Positions 40,268-48,312 of a stretch of 64,000 nt of DNA are shown in pieces (positions within the stretch are counted from its first letter, which is position 1; each line of letters starts with the position of its first letter). Location of the stretch: positions 124,001-188,000 of the forward strand of contig CAWJGF010000011.1 of NCBI GenBank assembly GCA_963842335.1, read 5' to 3'. This stretch comes from PALSA-600 sp963842335 (GTDB lineage: Bacteria > Actinomycetota > Thermoleophilia > Gaiellales > Gaiellaceae). A program made the position numbers and the translations under genes. Below the pieces are notes generated by a model. The model did not search any database. It saw only the letters and a program-made list of their open reading frames with translations, and was not told the origin of the DNA.

Positions 40268-42190
40268 CTAATCCGTCCCGACCGGTTCCGGGACGGGCGT
40301 CGGAGCGCCGAAGATCGCATGGCGGGCGCCCGGGACTCCGTACTCGTACGGGCTGCCGACCACCTGCGGGATCTCGTCGAAGTTGAAGATCGGCGGCGGC
40401 GAGGACACCTGCCATTCGAGCGTCATCGCGCGCCACGGGTTCGCCGGTGCGGCCGGCCCGTGCGCCCAGGAGCGGATCATGTTGTAGAGGAAGACGAGCG
40501 TCGACGCACCGAGGCCGAACGAGGCGATCGAGATGAAGAGGTTGATGTCGGCAAAGCGCGATGCGTAGTCGGCGACGCGACGCGGCATCCCCTGGAGGCC
40601 GATGTAGTGCATCGGGAAGAACGTCAGGTTGAAGCCGATGAACGTGAGCCAGAAGTGGAGCTTGCCGAGGCGCTCGTCGTACATCCGCCCGGTCATCTTC
40701 GGGAACCAGTAGTAGATCCCGCAGAAGATCGTGAAGACCGAGCCGCCGAAGAGAACGTAGTGGATGTGCGCGACGATGAAGTAGGTGTCGCTGGCGTGGA
40801 TGTCGATCGGCACCGACGCGAGATAGATGCCCGAGAGACCGCCGATCACGAACATCGACAGGAACCCGAGCGCGAACAGCATTGGCGTCGTGAACCGGAT
40901 TCGCCCTTCCCACATGGTCGCTAACCACGAGAAGATCTTGATCCCGGTCGGCACGGCGATCACCATCGACGTGACCATCATCGGAACGCGCAGCCAGCCC
41001 GCCATGCCCGCGACGAACATGTGGTGAGCCCAGACCGAGAAACCGAGTACGAGAATCGCCATCAGCGACAGCGCCATCAGCCGGTAGCCGAAGATCGGCT
41101 TGCGGCTCATCACCGCGATCACCTCGCTGATGATCCCGAATCCGGGAAGCATCATGATGTAGACGGCCGGGTGCGAGTAGAACCAGAAGATGTGCTGGTA
41201 CCCGAGCACGTAACCACCACCCGCGGGCTCGAAGAAGTTCATGTGCAGCACTCGGTCGAACAGCACGAAGAACTGCGAGCCGGCGATGAACGGTGTTGCG
41301 ATCACGACGAGCATCGAGGTCGTGAAGTTCGCCCAGACGAGTAGCGGCATCCGCCAGAACGTCATGCCCGGCGCGCGCATCGTGATGATCGTGACGAGGA
41401 AGTTGAGCGCGGTCATGATCGAGCTCGCGCCCGCCCACTGGACGCCCATGTTGAAGAACACCTGGCCGAACGGTTGATGCGAGCAGAGCGGCGCGTAACA
41501 CGTCCAGCCGGCGGACGGGCCGCCGCCGGGAGCCGCCATGCCGGCCAGGAGCATCACGCCGGCGATCGGCAGGAGCCAGAACGACAGCGCGTTCAGGCGC
41601 GGGAACGCCATGTCCGCCGCGCCGATCATCAGCGGGATGACGTAGTTGCCGAGGCCGGCGAACGCCGGGATCACGAACAGGAAGATCATCAGCGCCGCGT
41701 GGTTCGAGATCAGCACGTTGAACGTCTGCGGGCTGAAGTACTGGTCGCCCGGCTGCGCGAGCTCGGCGCGGAACAGCATCGCGAAGAGGCCACCGATGCA
41801 GAAGAAGATGATCGTCGTGACGAGGTACTGGACGCCGATCACCTTGTGGTCGGTGTTGATGCGGAAGTAGTCGCGCCAGGAGCGCGCGCCATGGCTCGAG
41901 TGGTCGTCGATCACTGTCGGCCGGCCGCTCGCGTAGTGAGCCCAGTAGTCGAAGCCACCGATTCCCACGAGGAAGCCGATCGGCGTCGTCACGAGCTCGA
42001 CGGTGACGAGCACCGAGCCCTTCCAGATGGGGTCCCAGCCGGCGAGCCAGCGGAGCACGACGGGGATGGCGATGCCGATCCCGAAGAAGATCGGGGTCAC
42101 CCAGAGGACACGCAGCCAGCCGGGCGCGGTCAGTCGGTGGAAGCCCGACGGCCTGGGTGGTGCGGCGTGTTGCTCGGCGTGTGCGATCAC
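40268..42190 (-). CDS. ctaD: Cytochrome c oxidase subunit I (CtaD), A2-type caa3
   Basis: A 640-aa heme-copper oxidase subunit from GTG 42190. Heme a and a3/CuB ligands are visible: His in SNHAALMIFLFVIP, the cross-link motif YSHPAVYIMMLPGFG, HH in YFIVAHIHYVLFGG and the later heme ligand region FFPMHYIGLQGMPRR. The sequence YSHP in place of the proton-channel Glu (GHPEVY) marks the A2 (caa3-like) family of proton pumps. An N-terminal extra pair of helices precedes the core, and a C-terminal region carries additional soluble residues. The gene overlaps the ctaC stop by 4 bp. Confidence 0.96.
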   Translation of the reverse strand: MIAHAEQHAAPPRPSGFHRLTAPGWLRVLWVTPIFFGIGIAIPVVLRWLAGWDPIWKGSVLVTVELVTTPIGFLVGIGGFDYWAHYASGRPTVIDDHSSHGARSWRDYFRINTDHKVIGVQYLVTTIIFFCIGGLFAMLFRAELAQPGDQYFSPQTFNVLISNHAALMIFLFVIPAFAGLGNYVIPLMIGAADMAFPRLNALSFWLLPIAGVMLLAGMAAPGGGPSAGWTCYAPLCSHQPFGQVFFNMGVQWAGASSIMTALNFLVTIITMRAPGMTFWRMPLLVWANFTTSMLVVIATPFIAGSQFFVLFDRVLHMNFFEPAGGGYVLGYQHIFWFYSHPAVYIMMLPGFGIISEVIAVMSRKPIFGYRLMALSLMAILVLGFSVWAHHMFVAGMAGWLRVPMMVTSMVIAVPTGIKIFSWLATMWEGRIRFTTPMLFALGFLSMFVIGGLSGIYLASVPIDIHASDTYFIVAHIHYVLFGGSVFTIFCGIYYWFPKMTGRMYDERLGKLHFWLTFIGFNLTFFPMHYIGLQGMPRRVADYASRFADINLFISIASFGLGASTLVFLYNMIRSWAHGPAAPANPWRAMTLEWQVSSPPPIFNFDEIPQVVGSPYEYGVPGARHAIFGAPTPVPEPVGTD

Positions 42191-43182
42191 TTCGGGGCCC
42201 CGGCCAAATACTGCACGAGCTGGTTCAACTGGTCGGTCGAGAGCTGACTCGCGTAGATGTGCGGCATCGCATCGGAAAAGCCCGGCTGGATATAGGCCGC
42301 CGGGTTCAAGATCGACTCACGGATGAAGGCCGTGAGCGAGCCGCGCTTCGCCTGGGTTGCATACTGCGCCAGGTTGTCGAGGTCCGGCCCGACCTTGCCC
42401 GTTGCGCCGGCCGACTTCAGGGTGTGGCACCCGCCGCAGCCGCTCTGCTGGAAGACCGCGAGGCCGGGCGGACCGCCCCCTGCGGTGCCGCCGGACTTCT
42501 GCCACGTCGCGAAGTCCGCGGGAGTCATGACCGTGACGTGGCTGCGCATGAGGGCGTGCCCCAGGCCGCACAGCTCGGTGCAGATGACGGGGTACGTGCC
42601 GACGCGGGTCGGGGTGATGACGAGAGAGTTGTGCTCGCCGGGGACGGCGTCCTGTTTCTGTGAGAACTGCGGGACCCAGAAGGAGTGGATGACGTCTTTC
42701 GCTGTGATGTCGAGCTTCGTGTGCCGGCCCTTTGGCAACGTCAGGGAGCCATACGTCTTGCCGTCCGGATAGGTGAACTCCCAGGCGAACTGCTGGGCGA
42801 CCACCTTGATCTCGAGCGGGTTCGAACCGGCGTTGCCGTTCTGGGCGAGCACGATCGCGCTGACGATCGAGATCGCGGTCACCAGTACGGCAGGCACCGC
42901 GGTCCAGGCGATCTCGATGCCGGTGTGACCGTGGATCGGCGGCCCGTCGGAATCGTCGTCTGGACCTGCGCGGAATTTCCAGATCGTGTAGACGAGGACG
43001 GCCGCGACAACCGCGAAGACGCCGATGCAGATGGCCGTCACGAACCAGAAGACGAAGTGGATGCGCCCCGCTTCCTCGCCGGCATCGAGCGGCAGCCATG
43101 GCACGGCGAGCGCCACGACGGTGCAGATCGCACCGGCGATCAGCGCGATCGCGGTGAGCTGAATGAGAGAGCCCCTGCGCAC
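42187..43182 (-). CDS. ctaC: Cytochrome c oxidase subunit II with fused cytochrome c (CtaC)
   Basis: About 331 aa. GTG 43182 is preferred as start, because a TTG nine nt earlier overlaps the likely -10 TAGGCT. The N-terminal segment has two membrane helices (LTAIALIAGAICTVVALAVP; FVFWFVTAICIGVFAVVAAV). The cupredoxin domain with the CuA site CTELCGLGHALM follows. A cytochrome c domain is fused at the C-terminus, with heme motif CGGCH and Met in SDAMPHIYAS. This makes the enzyme a caa3-type oxidase. It is the first gene of the oxidase operon. Confidence 0.96.
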   Translation of the reverse strand: MRRGSLIQLTAIALIAGAICTVVALAVPWLPLDAGEEAGRIHFVFWFVTAICIGVFAVVAAVLVYTIWKFRAGPDDDSDGPPIHGHTGIEIAWTAVPAVLVTAISIVSAIVLAQNGNAGSNPLEIKVVAQQFAWEFTYPDGKTYGSLTLPKGRHTKLDITAKDVIHSFWVPQFSQKQDAVPGEHNSLVITPTRVGTYPVICTELCGLGHALMRSHVTVMTPADFATWQKSGGTAGGGPPGLAVFQQSGCGGCHTLKSAGATGKVGPDLDNLAQYATQAKRGSLTAFIRESILNPAAYIQPGFSDAMPHIYASQLSTDQLNQLVQYLAGAPK

Positions 43183-43190
43183 CCGGGCCA

Positions 43191-43196
43191 AGCCTA
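43191..43196 (-). promoter_or_regulatory. Candidate -10 hexamer TAGGCT for ctaC
   Basis: TAGGCT on the minus strand with an 8-nt gap to GTG 43182. It helps choose this start over the earlier TTG, which begins within the hexamer. Confidence 0.4.
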
Positions 43197-43308
43197 GTGC
43201 AACGCAGTGGTTCGTGAGCCGTAACCGATTCGAGCGATCGGACGTTGAACCCGTGACCCGCGAGCATCACATGTCTGTCGGGAGACACGAGTCAGGAGGT
43301 TTTACAAA

Positions 43309-43539
43309 ATGGGTATTGGAGTCAGCCTTATTCTCATCGCTGTCGGGGCAATCCTCACGTGGGCGGTCAATGCGACCGTCAGTGGCCTGGACATCAACAC
43401 GGTCGGGATCATCCTCATGGTCGTCGGGGCGGTCGGCCTCGTCCTTTCGATGATGTTCTGGTCGAGTTGGGGCGGCGTCGGCGGCACAACCCGCCGCCGC
43501 ACGACGGTCGTCGACGACGGCCCGCCGGCCGGCTATTAA
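43309..43539 (+). CDS. DUF6458-like small membrane protein
   Basis: A 76-aa protein starting at ATG 43309, preceded by an excellent ribosome binding site (CAGGAGG) 9 nt upstream. Two membrane helices (GVSLILIAVGAILTWAVNAT and VGIILMVVGAVGLVLSMMFW) flank a short loop with SGLDINTVG. The tail is basic and polar (TTRRRTTVVDDG). This matches DUF6458, a family of unknown function found in actinobacteria. It lies alone between the oxidase operon and the histidine kinase gene, with a shared strong terminator downstream. Confidence 0.85.
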   Translation: MGIGVSLILIAVGAILTWAVNATVSGLDINTVGIILMVVGAVGLVLSMMFWSSWGGVGGTTRRRTTVVDDGPPAGY

Positions 43540-43591
43540 GCGATTCGCCTGGATCGCTGGTCGAAGGTCTGCGGAGACGCAGAACGCAGGC

Positions 43592-43619
43592 GGAAGGGCG
43601 GCCCGATGGCCGCCCTTCC
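43592..43619. terminator. Bidirectional terminator hairpin
   Basis: GGAAGGGCGGCC (43592-43603) pairs perfectly with GGCCGCCCTTCC (43608-43619) around a CGAT loop. Sitting between two convergent genes (DUF6458 plus, histidine kinase minus), it can serve both. Confidence 0.6.
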
Positions 43620-43638
43620 TCGTCTTACTCCGCGTTCT

Positions 43639-46600
43639 CTAGAAGATGTGGGCGCTGAAGTCACCGGCGGCAGGCAGTTCGACCGTGAACGTCGAGCCGG
43701 CGCCGAGGCCGGCCGACTCGACCCAGACGCGGCCCTCCATGCGCCGCACGAGCTCGCGGCAGATGTAGAGCCCGAGCCCGGTGCCGCCAACACCGCGGTT
43801 CATGTTCGGATCGAGGCGATAGAACTTGTCGAAGATCCGGCGCTGCTCGGAGAGCGGAACACCGAGACCTTCGTCTGTGACGCAGAAGCGTACGTGCGCG
43901 CCCGCGGCGGCCACGACGACCGTGACCGTACCGCCGTCGGGTGAGTACTTCACGGCGTTGTCGACGAGGTTGATCAGGACGCGCCCGACCTTGTCGGGGT
44001 CACCGGAGACCGCCGGCAGCCCTGCATCGGCAAGCAGCACGAGCTCGTGCGAGCTGTCCAGGTGCGCGCGCTGCGCCTCGACCACATCGCGCGCGAGCGC
44101 CAGTGAGTCGCAGCTCTCGATGGAGACGTGCAGGGAGTCCGTATCGAGCCTCGACGCCCAGAGGATGTCGTTGACGGTTCGCGCGAGCCGGTCGGCCTCG
44201 GCCGAGACGACGTCGAGCAGTTTCGCCCGCTGCTCCTCCGCGAGCGTGACGTCACTCCGGCGCAACGTCATGGCGGCGCCGTAGATCGCCGCAAGCGGCG
44301 TGCGCAACTCGTGGGAGACGGTCGACACGAACTCGGTGCGCATCGCCTCGAGCGCCCTGTCCTCGGTCAGATCGCGGAAGGCATAGACGATCCCGTCGGG
44401 AACCACGACGCCGTGGATCGAGAGCCAGAGCTCGCGGTCGCCGAGATCCAGGGGCAGCGACTCCGGGCGCGGCGCGCCGCCGCCCTCGGCGGCGAGCGGG
44501 ACGCGCGCCACCACCGTCGCCCAGCCCGGGATCGCCTCGACCGCGAGGCGGTCGAGCACGACCTCCCCGGTGATTCCGGTCGCCGCGGCCGCGGCACGGT
44601 TCCACGTGCGCACGAGGCCGTGCCGGTCGACCAGGAACACGCCGTCGCCGACCGACGCAAGCACGCGCGCGGCCTGCGCCCGCTCCTCGGCCGCCCGGTA
44701 GAGCTGGGCGTTGTCGACCGCGACCGCAACGCGGGCTGCGAGCTCGCGAACCGTCTCGACGTCACGCTCGTCGAAGCGTTCGGTCGTCCGGATGAGCGCC
44801 AGCACGCCGAGGGTGTGCCCGCGGGCGATCAACGGCATGTAGACGAGCGAGCGCGGCCGCAACAGCTCGACCGTCGAATTGATTGCCGGCCGCCCGCGCG
44901 TCACGTCCTGCAAAGGGGTCGGGTCGGCATCGAGGTCGAGCAGGATCTCGGGCTCGCCCGTCCTGATCACCTTGGCCGAGCCGCCAGTGTCGCCCGACGC
45001 CGGTGGGTTCGCGAGCAGCCCCTGCCGGATCACACCGGAGATGCCTGGGTCGGCGACTTCGATTGCGACCCGCTTGATCGACTCGCCGTCGAGCAGATCG
45101 ACGAGCGCAGCGTCGGCGAAGCGAGTAACGGCAAGCTCGGCCGCGCGCTGCAGCGTCATCTCGAGATCGAGCGACGAGGCGAGCACCATGCTGGCGTCGC
45201 TGAGGAATCCGAGGCGCTCCTGCGCAGCCCGTTCGGCCTCATAGAGCGAAGCCCGGCTGATCGCGAGCGCGATCCGGTCGGCAATCAGCTCGAGCAGTCG
45301 CACTGCCGACTCGTCGAACTGCGCGTACGCCTCCGAGCCGACGTGCAGGACGCCGATCACGCGATCGTCGACGACGAGCGGGATCGCCGCCAGCGAATTG
45401 ACCCCGCGTTCGCGCAGCACGGGGCTCACGAGCTCGACCTGCGCGAGGTCGGGCACGAGGAGCGGTCTGCGATTTGCAGCCACGCGACCGGCAAGACCGG
45501 CGCCGATGGGGATCGCCACGGCGCGGGGAAGCTCCGCCTCGAGCCCGACCTCGGCCGCGACGGAGAGCAGGCCGTCACTCCCGACGAGCAGGATCGCCGC
45601 GGTGTCGGCTTCGAGGGCCTCGACGATCCGCGCAAGCAGAGCGTGGAGCAGGTCATCGAGGGTCAGGTGCTCCATCGCGGCTTCCGAGACCCGCTCGAGC
45701 TTCCGCAGCGTGGCCGCAGCACCTTCGGCCTCCGAGCGGGCAAGCCGCTCGCGCGTCAGCAGGGCTGCGCGCTCGTCCTCGGCTCGCTTCCGGCTCAGGA
45801 ACTGCCCGAGTTGTCCGCCCAGCGCGCTGAGGAGTTGCAGGAGCTCGTCGTCCCGGTCCCGGTGGGCGCTCGAGAACGCCTCCAACACGCCGACGACCTG
45901 ACCGCCGACGAGGATCGGGAAGGCGACACCCGACACGAGCCCCTCGGCCGCGGCGATCGACGCTCGCGCGAAACGATCCGGAGTGAGCCGCTCGAGCCAC
46001 TCGGCCCGTCCCGAGCCGGCGACTCTCCCCGGTAGCGTCGCCGGAGTCATCGGCACCCGCTCGGTCATGGCCGTGAACCCGGCGAGCTGCTCGCCCGGCC
46101 GCGACCAGACGACCCGATGCCGCTCCTGGTCGACCGGCCAGTACGCGGCGACTTCCCAACCGAGTGCCTCGCACAGCGCCTCGAGGACGCGCGGCACCGC
46201 GCCCTCTGAGGTCTCGGCGTCCGCGAGGATCCGGGTGACCGCGTACTGCAGCTCGGCCCGCTGCTCGGCGCGCCGGCGCTCGGTGACCTCCTCGACGATC
46301 GCGCCCACGCCAAGTGGCTCGCCGTCGGACGCGAGCACGGGGTAGTAGCTCGCTCGCCAGTGCCGGACGGCGTCGACTGCGTCGGGTGTCCCTCCGGTCA
46401 TCTCGAGGGCGACGACCGGCTTCCCCGATTCGAGGACGCGGCGCGCGATCGGCTCGATCACATGGGCGAGCTGCGGGATCACCTCCGCCAGCGTGCGACC
46501 GACGTGCTCCTCGGCCGGGAGATTGTTGATCCGCGCGAGCGCGTCGTTCACCCTGACGTAGCGAAGGTTGCAGTCCCAGAAGCCGAGACCAATCGGAGCG

Positions 46601-47469
46601 CTGCCATGGAGCGAGTCGAGGAGCGCCGAGGTTCGACGGGCCTCCAGATAGAGCAGCGCATTCTCGATCGCCGCGACCGCGCGACCGGCGATCTCGCCGG
46701 CGATGCGCAGGTCGTTGTCGTCGTAGCGCCGCTCCCACGCCTCGAAGAGAATCGCACCGAGGACGCGCCCGCCGGTGGCGAGCGGCACGCACATCGACGA
46801 CTCCCCGAGCAACGGCTCGCCGCCCTCGACGACCCGGGCCAGGAGTGGCGACTCCCCCGAGACGCTTCCGGCCACAGCAGCGCGGCGCAGGACACCGCCC
46901 TCGAGCACCTCGACTGCGCACCCGTCGGCCAGCTCGGGCACGGCGAAACCGACGATGGCGGCGAGGATCCCCTCGTAGTCGAGCGTTGCATTCAGTACCT
47001 CGGCGGCGCCGGCCGAGACGCGCTCACGCTCGGCGAGCACGTGCTCCTCGGTCACCTCGCGGAAGATGCTGATCACGTACAGGAGCTCGCCGTCCTCGCC
47101 GCGCAGCGGGACCGCGCGGACGAGCGACAGCCGGTCGGGGCCGCCCGCGGCCGCCCGGAAGCGGACGAGCATCGGCTCGGGATCCTCGCCGGCGAGCGCC
47201 CGCCGCGCGGGGAGCTCCGCGGCGTCGAGCGGTCGTCCGTCGGGGCGCAGGATCTCAAAGCGCTGCGTGGCTCGCTCGAGCCCAGCCTCGAGCAGCGCGT
47301 CCGCCGTCGGGTAGCCGGTCAGGCGCGCGGCCTCGTCATTCGCGTACAGGCGCTCACCGCCGGCGGCGGTCACCACGATGCCGTCCCGGAGGTGACGAAG
47401 GACCGTCTCGAGCAGCTCGCGCGACCCGGCAAGCGTGGAGGACGTGCTCTCGCCCGTCTGGCTCATCAA
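43639..47469 (-). CDS. Large multi-sensor histidine kinase (PAS/GAF), orphan
   Basis: A 1276-aa cytoplasmic sensor kinase from ATG 47469. N-terminal PAS domain (about 20-140), GAF, PAS (RRTSALLDSLHGSAPIGLGF onward), then at least three further GAF domains (for example VRLLELIADRIALAISRASL and VETVRELAARVAVAVDNAQL). Another PAS (VLASVGDGVFLVDRHGLVRT) precedes the transmitter. HisKA carries SHELRTPLAAIYGAAM, with the phosphorylated His. HATPase_c follows, with N-box NLVDNAVKYSP, G1 DEGLGVP and G2 GGTGLGLYICREL. No membrane helix is evident, so the signals are probably intracellular (redox, light or cyclic nucleotides cannot be told). No response regulator lies nearby. Confidence 0.92.
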   Translation of the reverse strand: MMSQTGESTSSTLAGSRELLETVLRHLRDGIVVTAAGGERLYANDEAARLTGYPTADALLEAGLERATQRFEILRPDGRPLDAAELPARRALAGEDPEPMLVRFRAAAGGPDRLSLVRAVPLRGEDGELLYVISIFREVTEEHVLAERERVSAGAAEVLNATLDYEGILAAIVGFAVPELADGCAVEVLEGGVLRRAAVAGSVSGESPLLARVVEGGEPLLGESSMCVPLATGGRVLGAILFEAWERRYDDNDLRIAGEIAGRAVAAIENALLYLEARRTSALLDSLHGSAPIGLGFWDCNLRYVRVNDALARINNLPAEEHVGRTLAEVIPQLAHVIEPIARRVLESGKPVVALEMTGGTPDAVDAVRHWRASYYPVLASDGEPLGVGAIVEEVTERRRAEQRAELQYAVTRILADAETSEGAVPRVLEALCEALGWEVAAYWPVDQERHRVVWSRPGEQLAGFTAMTERVPMTPATLPGRVAGSGRAEWLERLTPDRFARASIAAAEGLVSGVAFPILVGGQVVGVLEAFSSAHRDRDDELLQLLSALGGQLGQFLSRKRAEDERAALLTRERLARSEAEGAAATLRKLERVSEAAMEHLTLDDLLHALLARIVEALEADTAAILLVGSDGLLSVAAEVGLEAELPRAVAIPIGAGLAGRVAANRRPLLVPDLAQVELVSPVLRERGVNSLAAIPLVVDDRVIGVLHVGSEAYAQFDESAVRLLELIADRIALAISRASLYEAERAAQERLGFLSDASMVLASSLDLEMTLQRAAELAVTRFADAALVDLLDGESIKRVAIEVADPGISGVIRQGLLANPPASGDTGGSAKVIRTGEPEILLDLDADPTPLQDVTRGRPAINSTVELLRPRSLVYMPLIARGHTLGVLALIRTTERFDERDVETVRELAARVAVAVDNAQLYRAAEERAQAARVLASVGDGVFLVDRHGLVRTWNRAAAAATGITGEVVLDRLAVEAIPGWATVVARVPLAAEGGGAPRPESLPLDLGDRELWLSIHGVVVPDGIVYAFRDLTEDRALEAMRTEFVSTVSHELRTPLAAIYGAAMTLRRSDVTLAEEQRAKLLDVVSAEADRLARTVNDILWASRLDTDSLHVSIESCDSLALARDVVEAQRAHLDSSHELVLLADAGLPAVSGDPDKVGRVLINLVDNAVKYSPDGGTVTVVVAAAGAHVRFCVTDEGLGVPLSEQRRIFDKFYRLDPNMNRGVGGTGLGLYICRELVRRMEGRVWVESAGLGAGSTFTVELPAAGDFSAHIF

Positions 47470-47538
47470 CCCCTCGTCTCTGCCGCAGGAACTGCCGCGG
47501 CTCAGGGTACTCCCGCAGCGCCGGAACGGCTACTGCGC

Positions 47539-48312
47539 CTACTGCGTGGGTGTCTGCGCCGCGATGTCGAGCACGAGGATCGCGTCACCGTCCGGCAGGG
47601 GCTCGAAGTGCGCCGGGAAGGTCGCTTGCGAGGTGAGTGTGTCGATCACGGCCGCTTCCCGCGGATCGCTCGCGGTCGCAACGGGCGGCGTGGCGAGCGG
47701 GAGCGTGTCGCGCAGCGGGTGGTCGAGCTCCGGCTTCAGGTCGGACTTACGGAGGAACACCGCGCTCGTGCCGCTGTCCTTGACCGGCTGCAGCAACGAG
47801 ACCACCTGATCGACGTCGGGCAGGTACTTGAACGCGTACAAGGAGAGCTCGAGCGCTTCGCGGCGAAGCGTGCGCTGACTCTGCGCCGTGTCCGCGCCGT
47901 CGATCGAGCAGTTCGACTGCAGGCCGCAGAACGCGTAGATCAGCGTCTTGTCCGTCTGGAAGAGGCCGATATACGGGTCGATCTGTCCGGCGGAGTTCAA
48001 GCGGCGCACGCCGATCGCCTCGAGCTTCAGCCCCTGCACCTGCGGCGAGTGCTCCTGCACCGCGGCGAGTTGCGTGCCGTTCGCCGACTTGTACCGAGAG
48101 GCGATTTGCAGGCCGATCTCGCGCGCACCCGGCAGCCCTTGCGTGTCCGGTCGCCAGGTCGACCACGCCACCGGCGCCGAGTGGTTGGGTCGTGTCAGCA
48201 GCAGCACGAACCCACCAACGGAGACCCAGAACGCGACCGCGAGCCCGGCGTAGGCGAGCCGGAACAGCCGGCGGTGCTTCTGGCTCGCCGCGCTCGCTAC
48301 AGCTTCGGCCAC
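47539..48312 (-). CDS. Single-pass membrane protein coupled to the FtsH-like protease
   Basis: About 257 aa from GTG 48312, overlapping the protease stop by 16 nt, which implies translational coupling. A short N-terminus (EAVASAASQKHRRLFRL) leads into one membrane helix (AYAGLAVAFWVSVGGFVLLL). The remainder is predicted outside, with no matching family: a strand-rich middle (IGVRRLNSAGQIDPYIGLFQ, LIYAFCGLQSNCSIDGADTA, giving two Cys that could bond). The C-terminal segment ends ILVLDIAAQTP. Given its position it may be a substrate, an adaptor or a regulator of the protease, as HflC/HflK are for FtsH, but it is not related to them. Confidence 0.72.
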   Translation of the reverse strand: MAEAVASAASQKHRRLFRLAYAGLAVAFWVSVGGFVLLLTRPNHSAPVAWSTWRPDTQGLPGAREIGLQIASRYKSANGTQLAAVQEHSPQVQGLKLEAIGVRRLNSAGQIDPYIGLFQTDKTLIYAFCGLQSNCSIDGADTAQSQRTLRREALELSLYAFKYLPDVDQVVSLLQPVKDSGTSAVFLRKSDLKPELDHPLRDTLPLATPPVATASDPREAAVIDTLTSQATFPAHFEPLPDGDAILVLDIAAQTPTQ

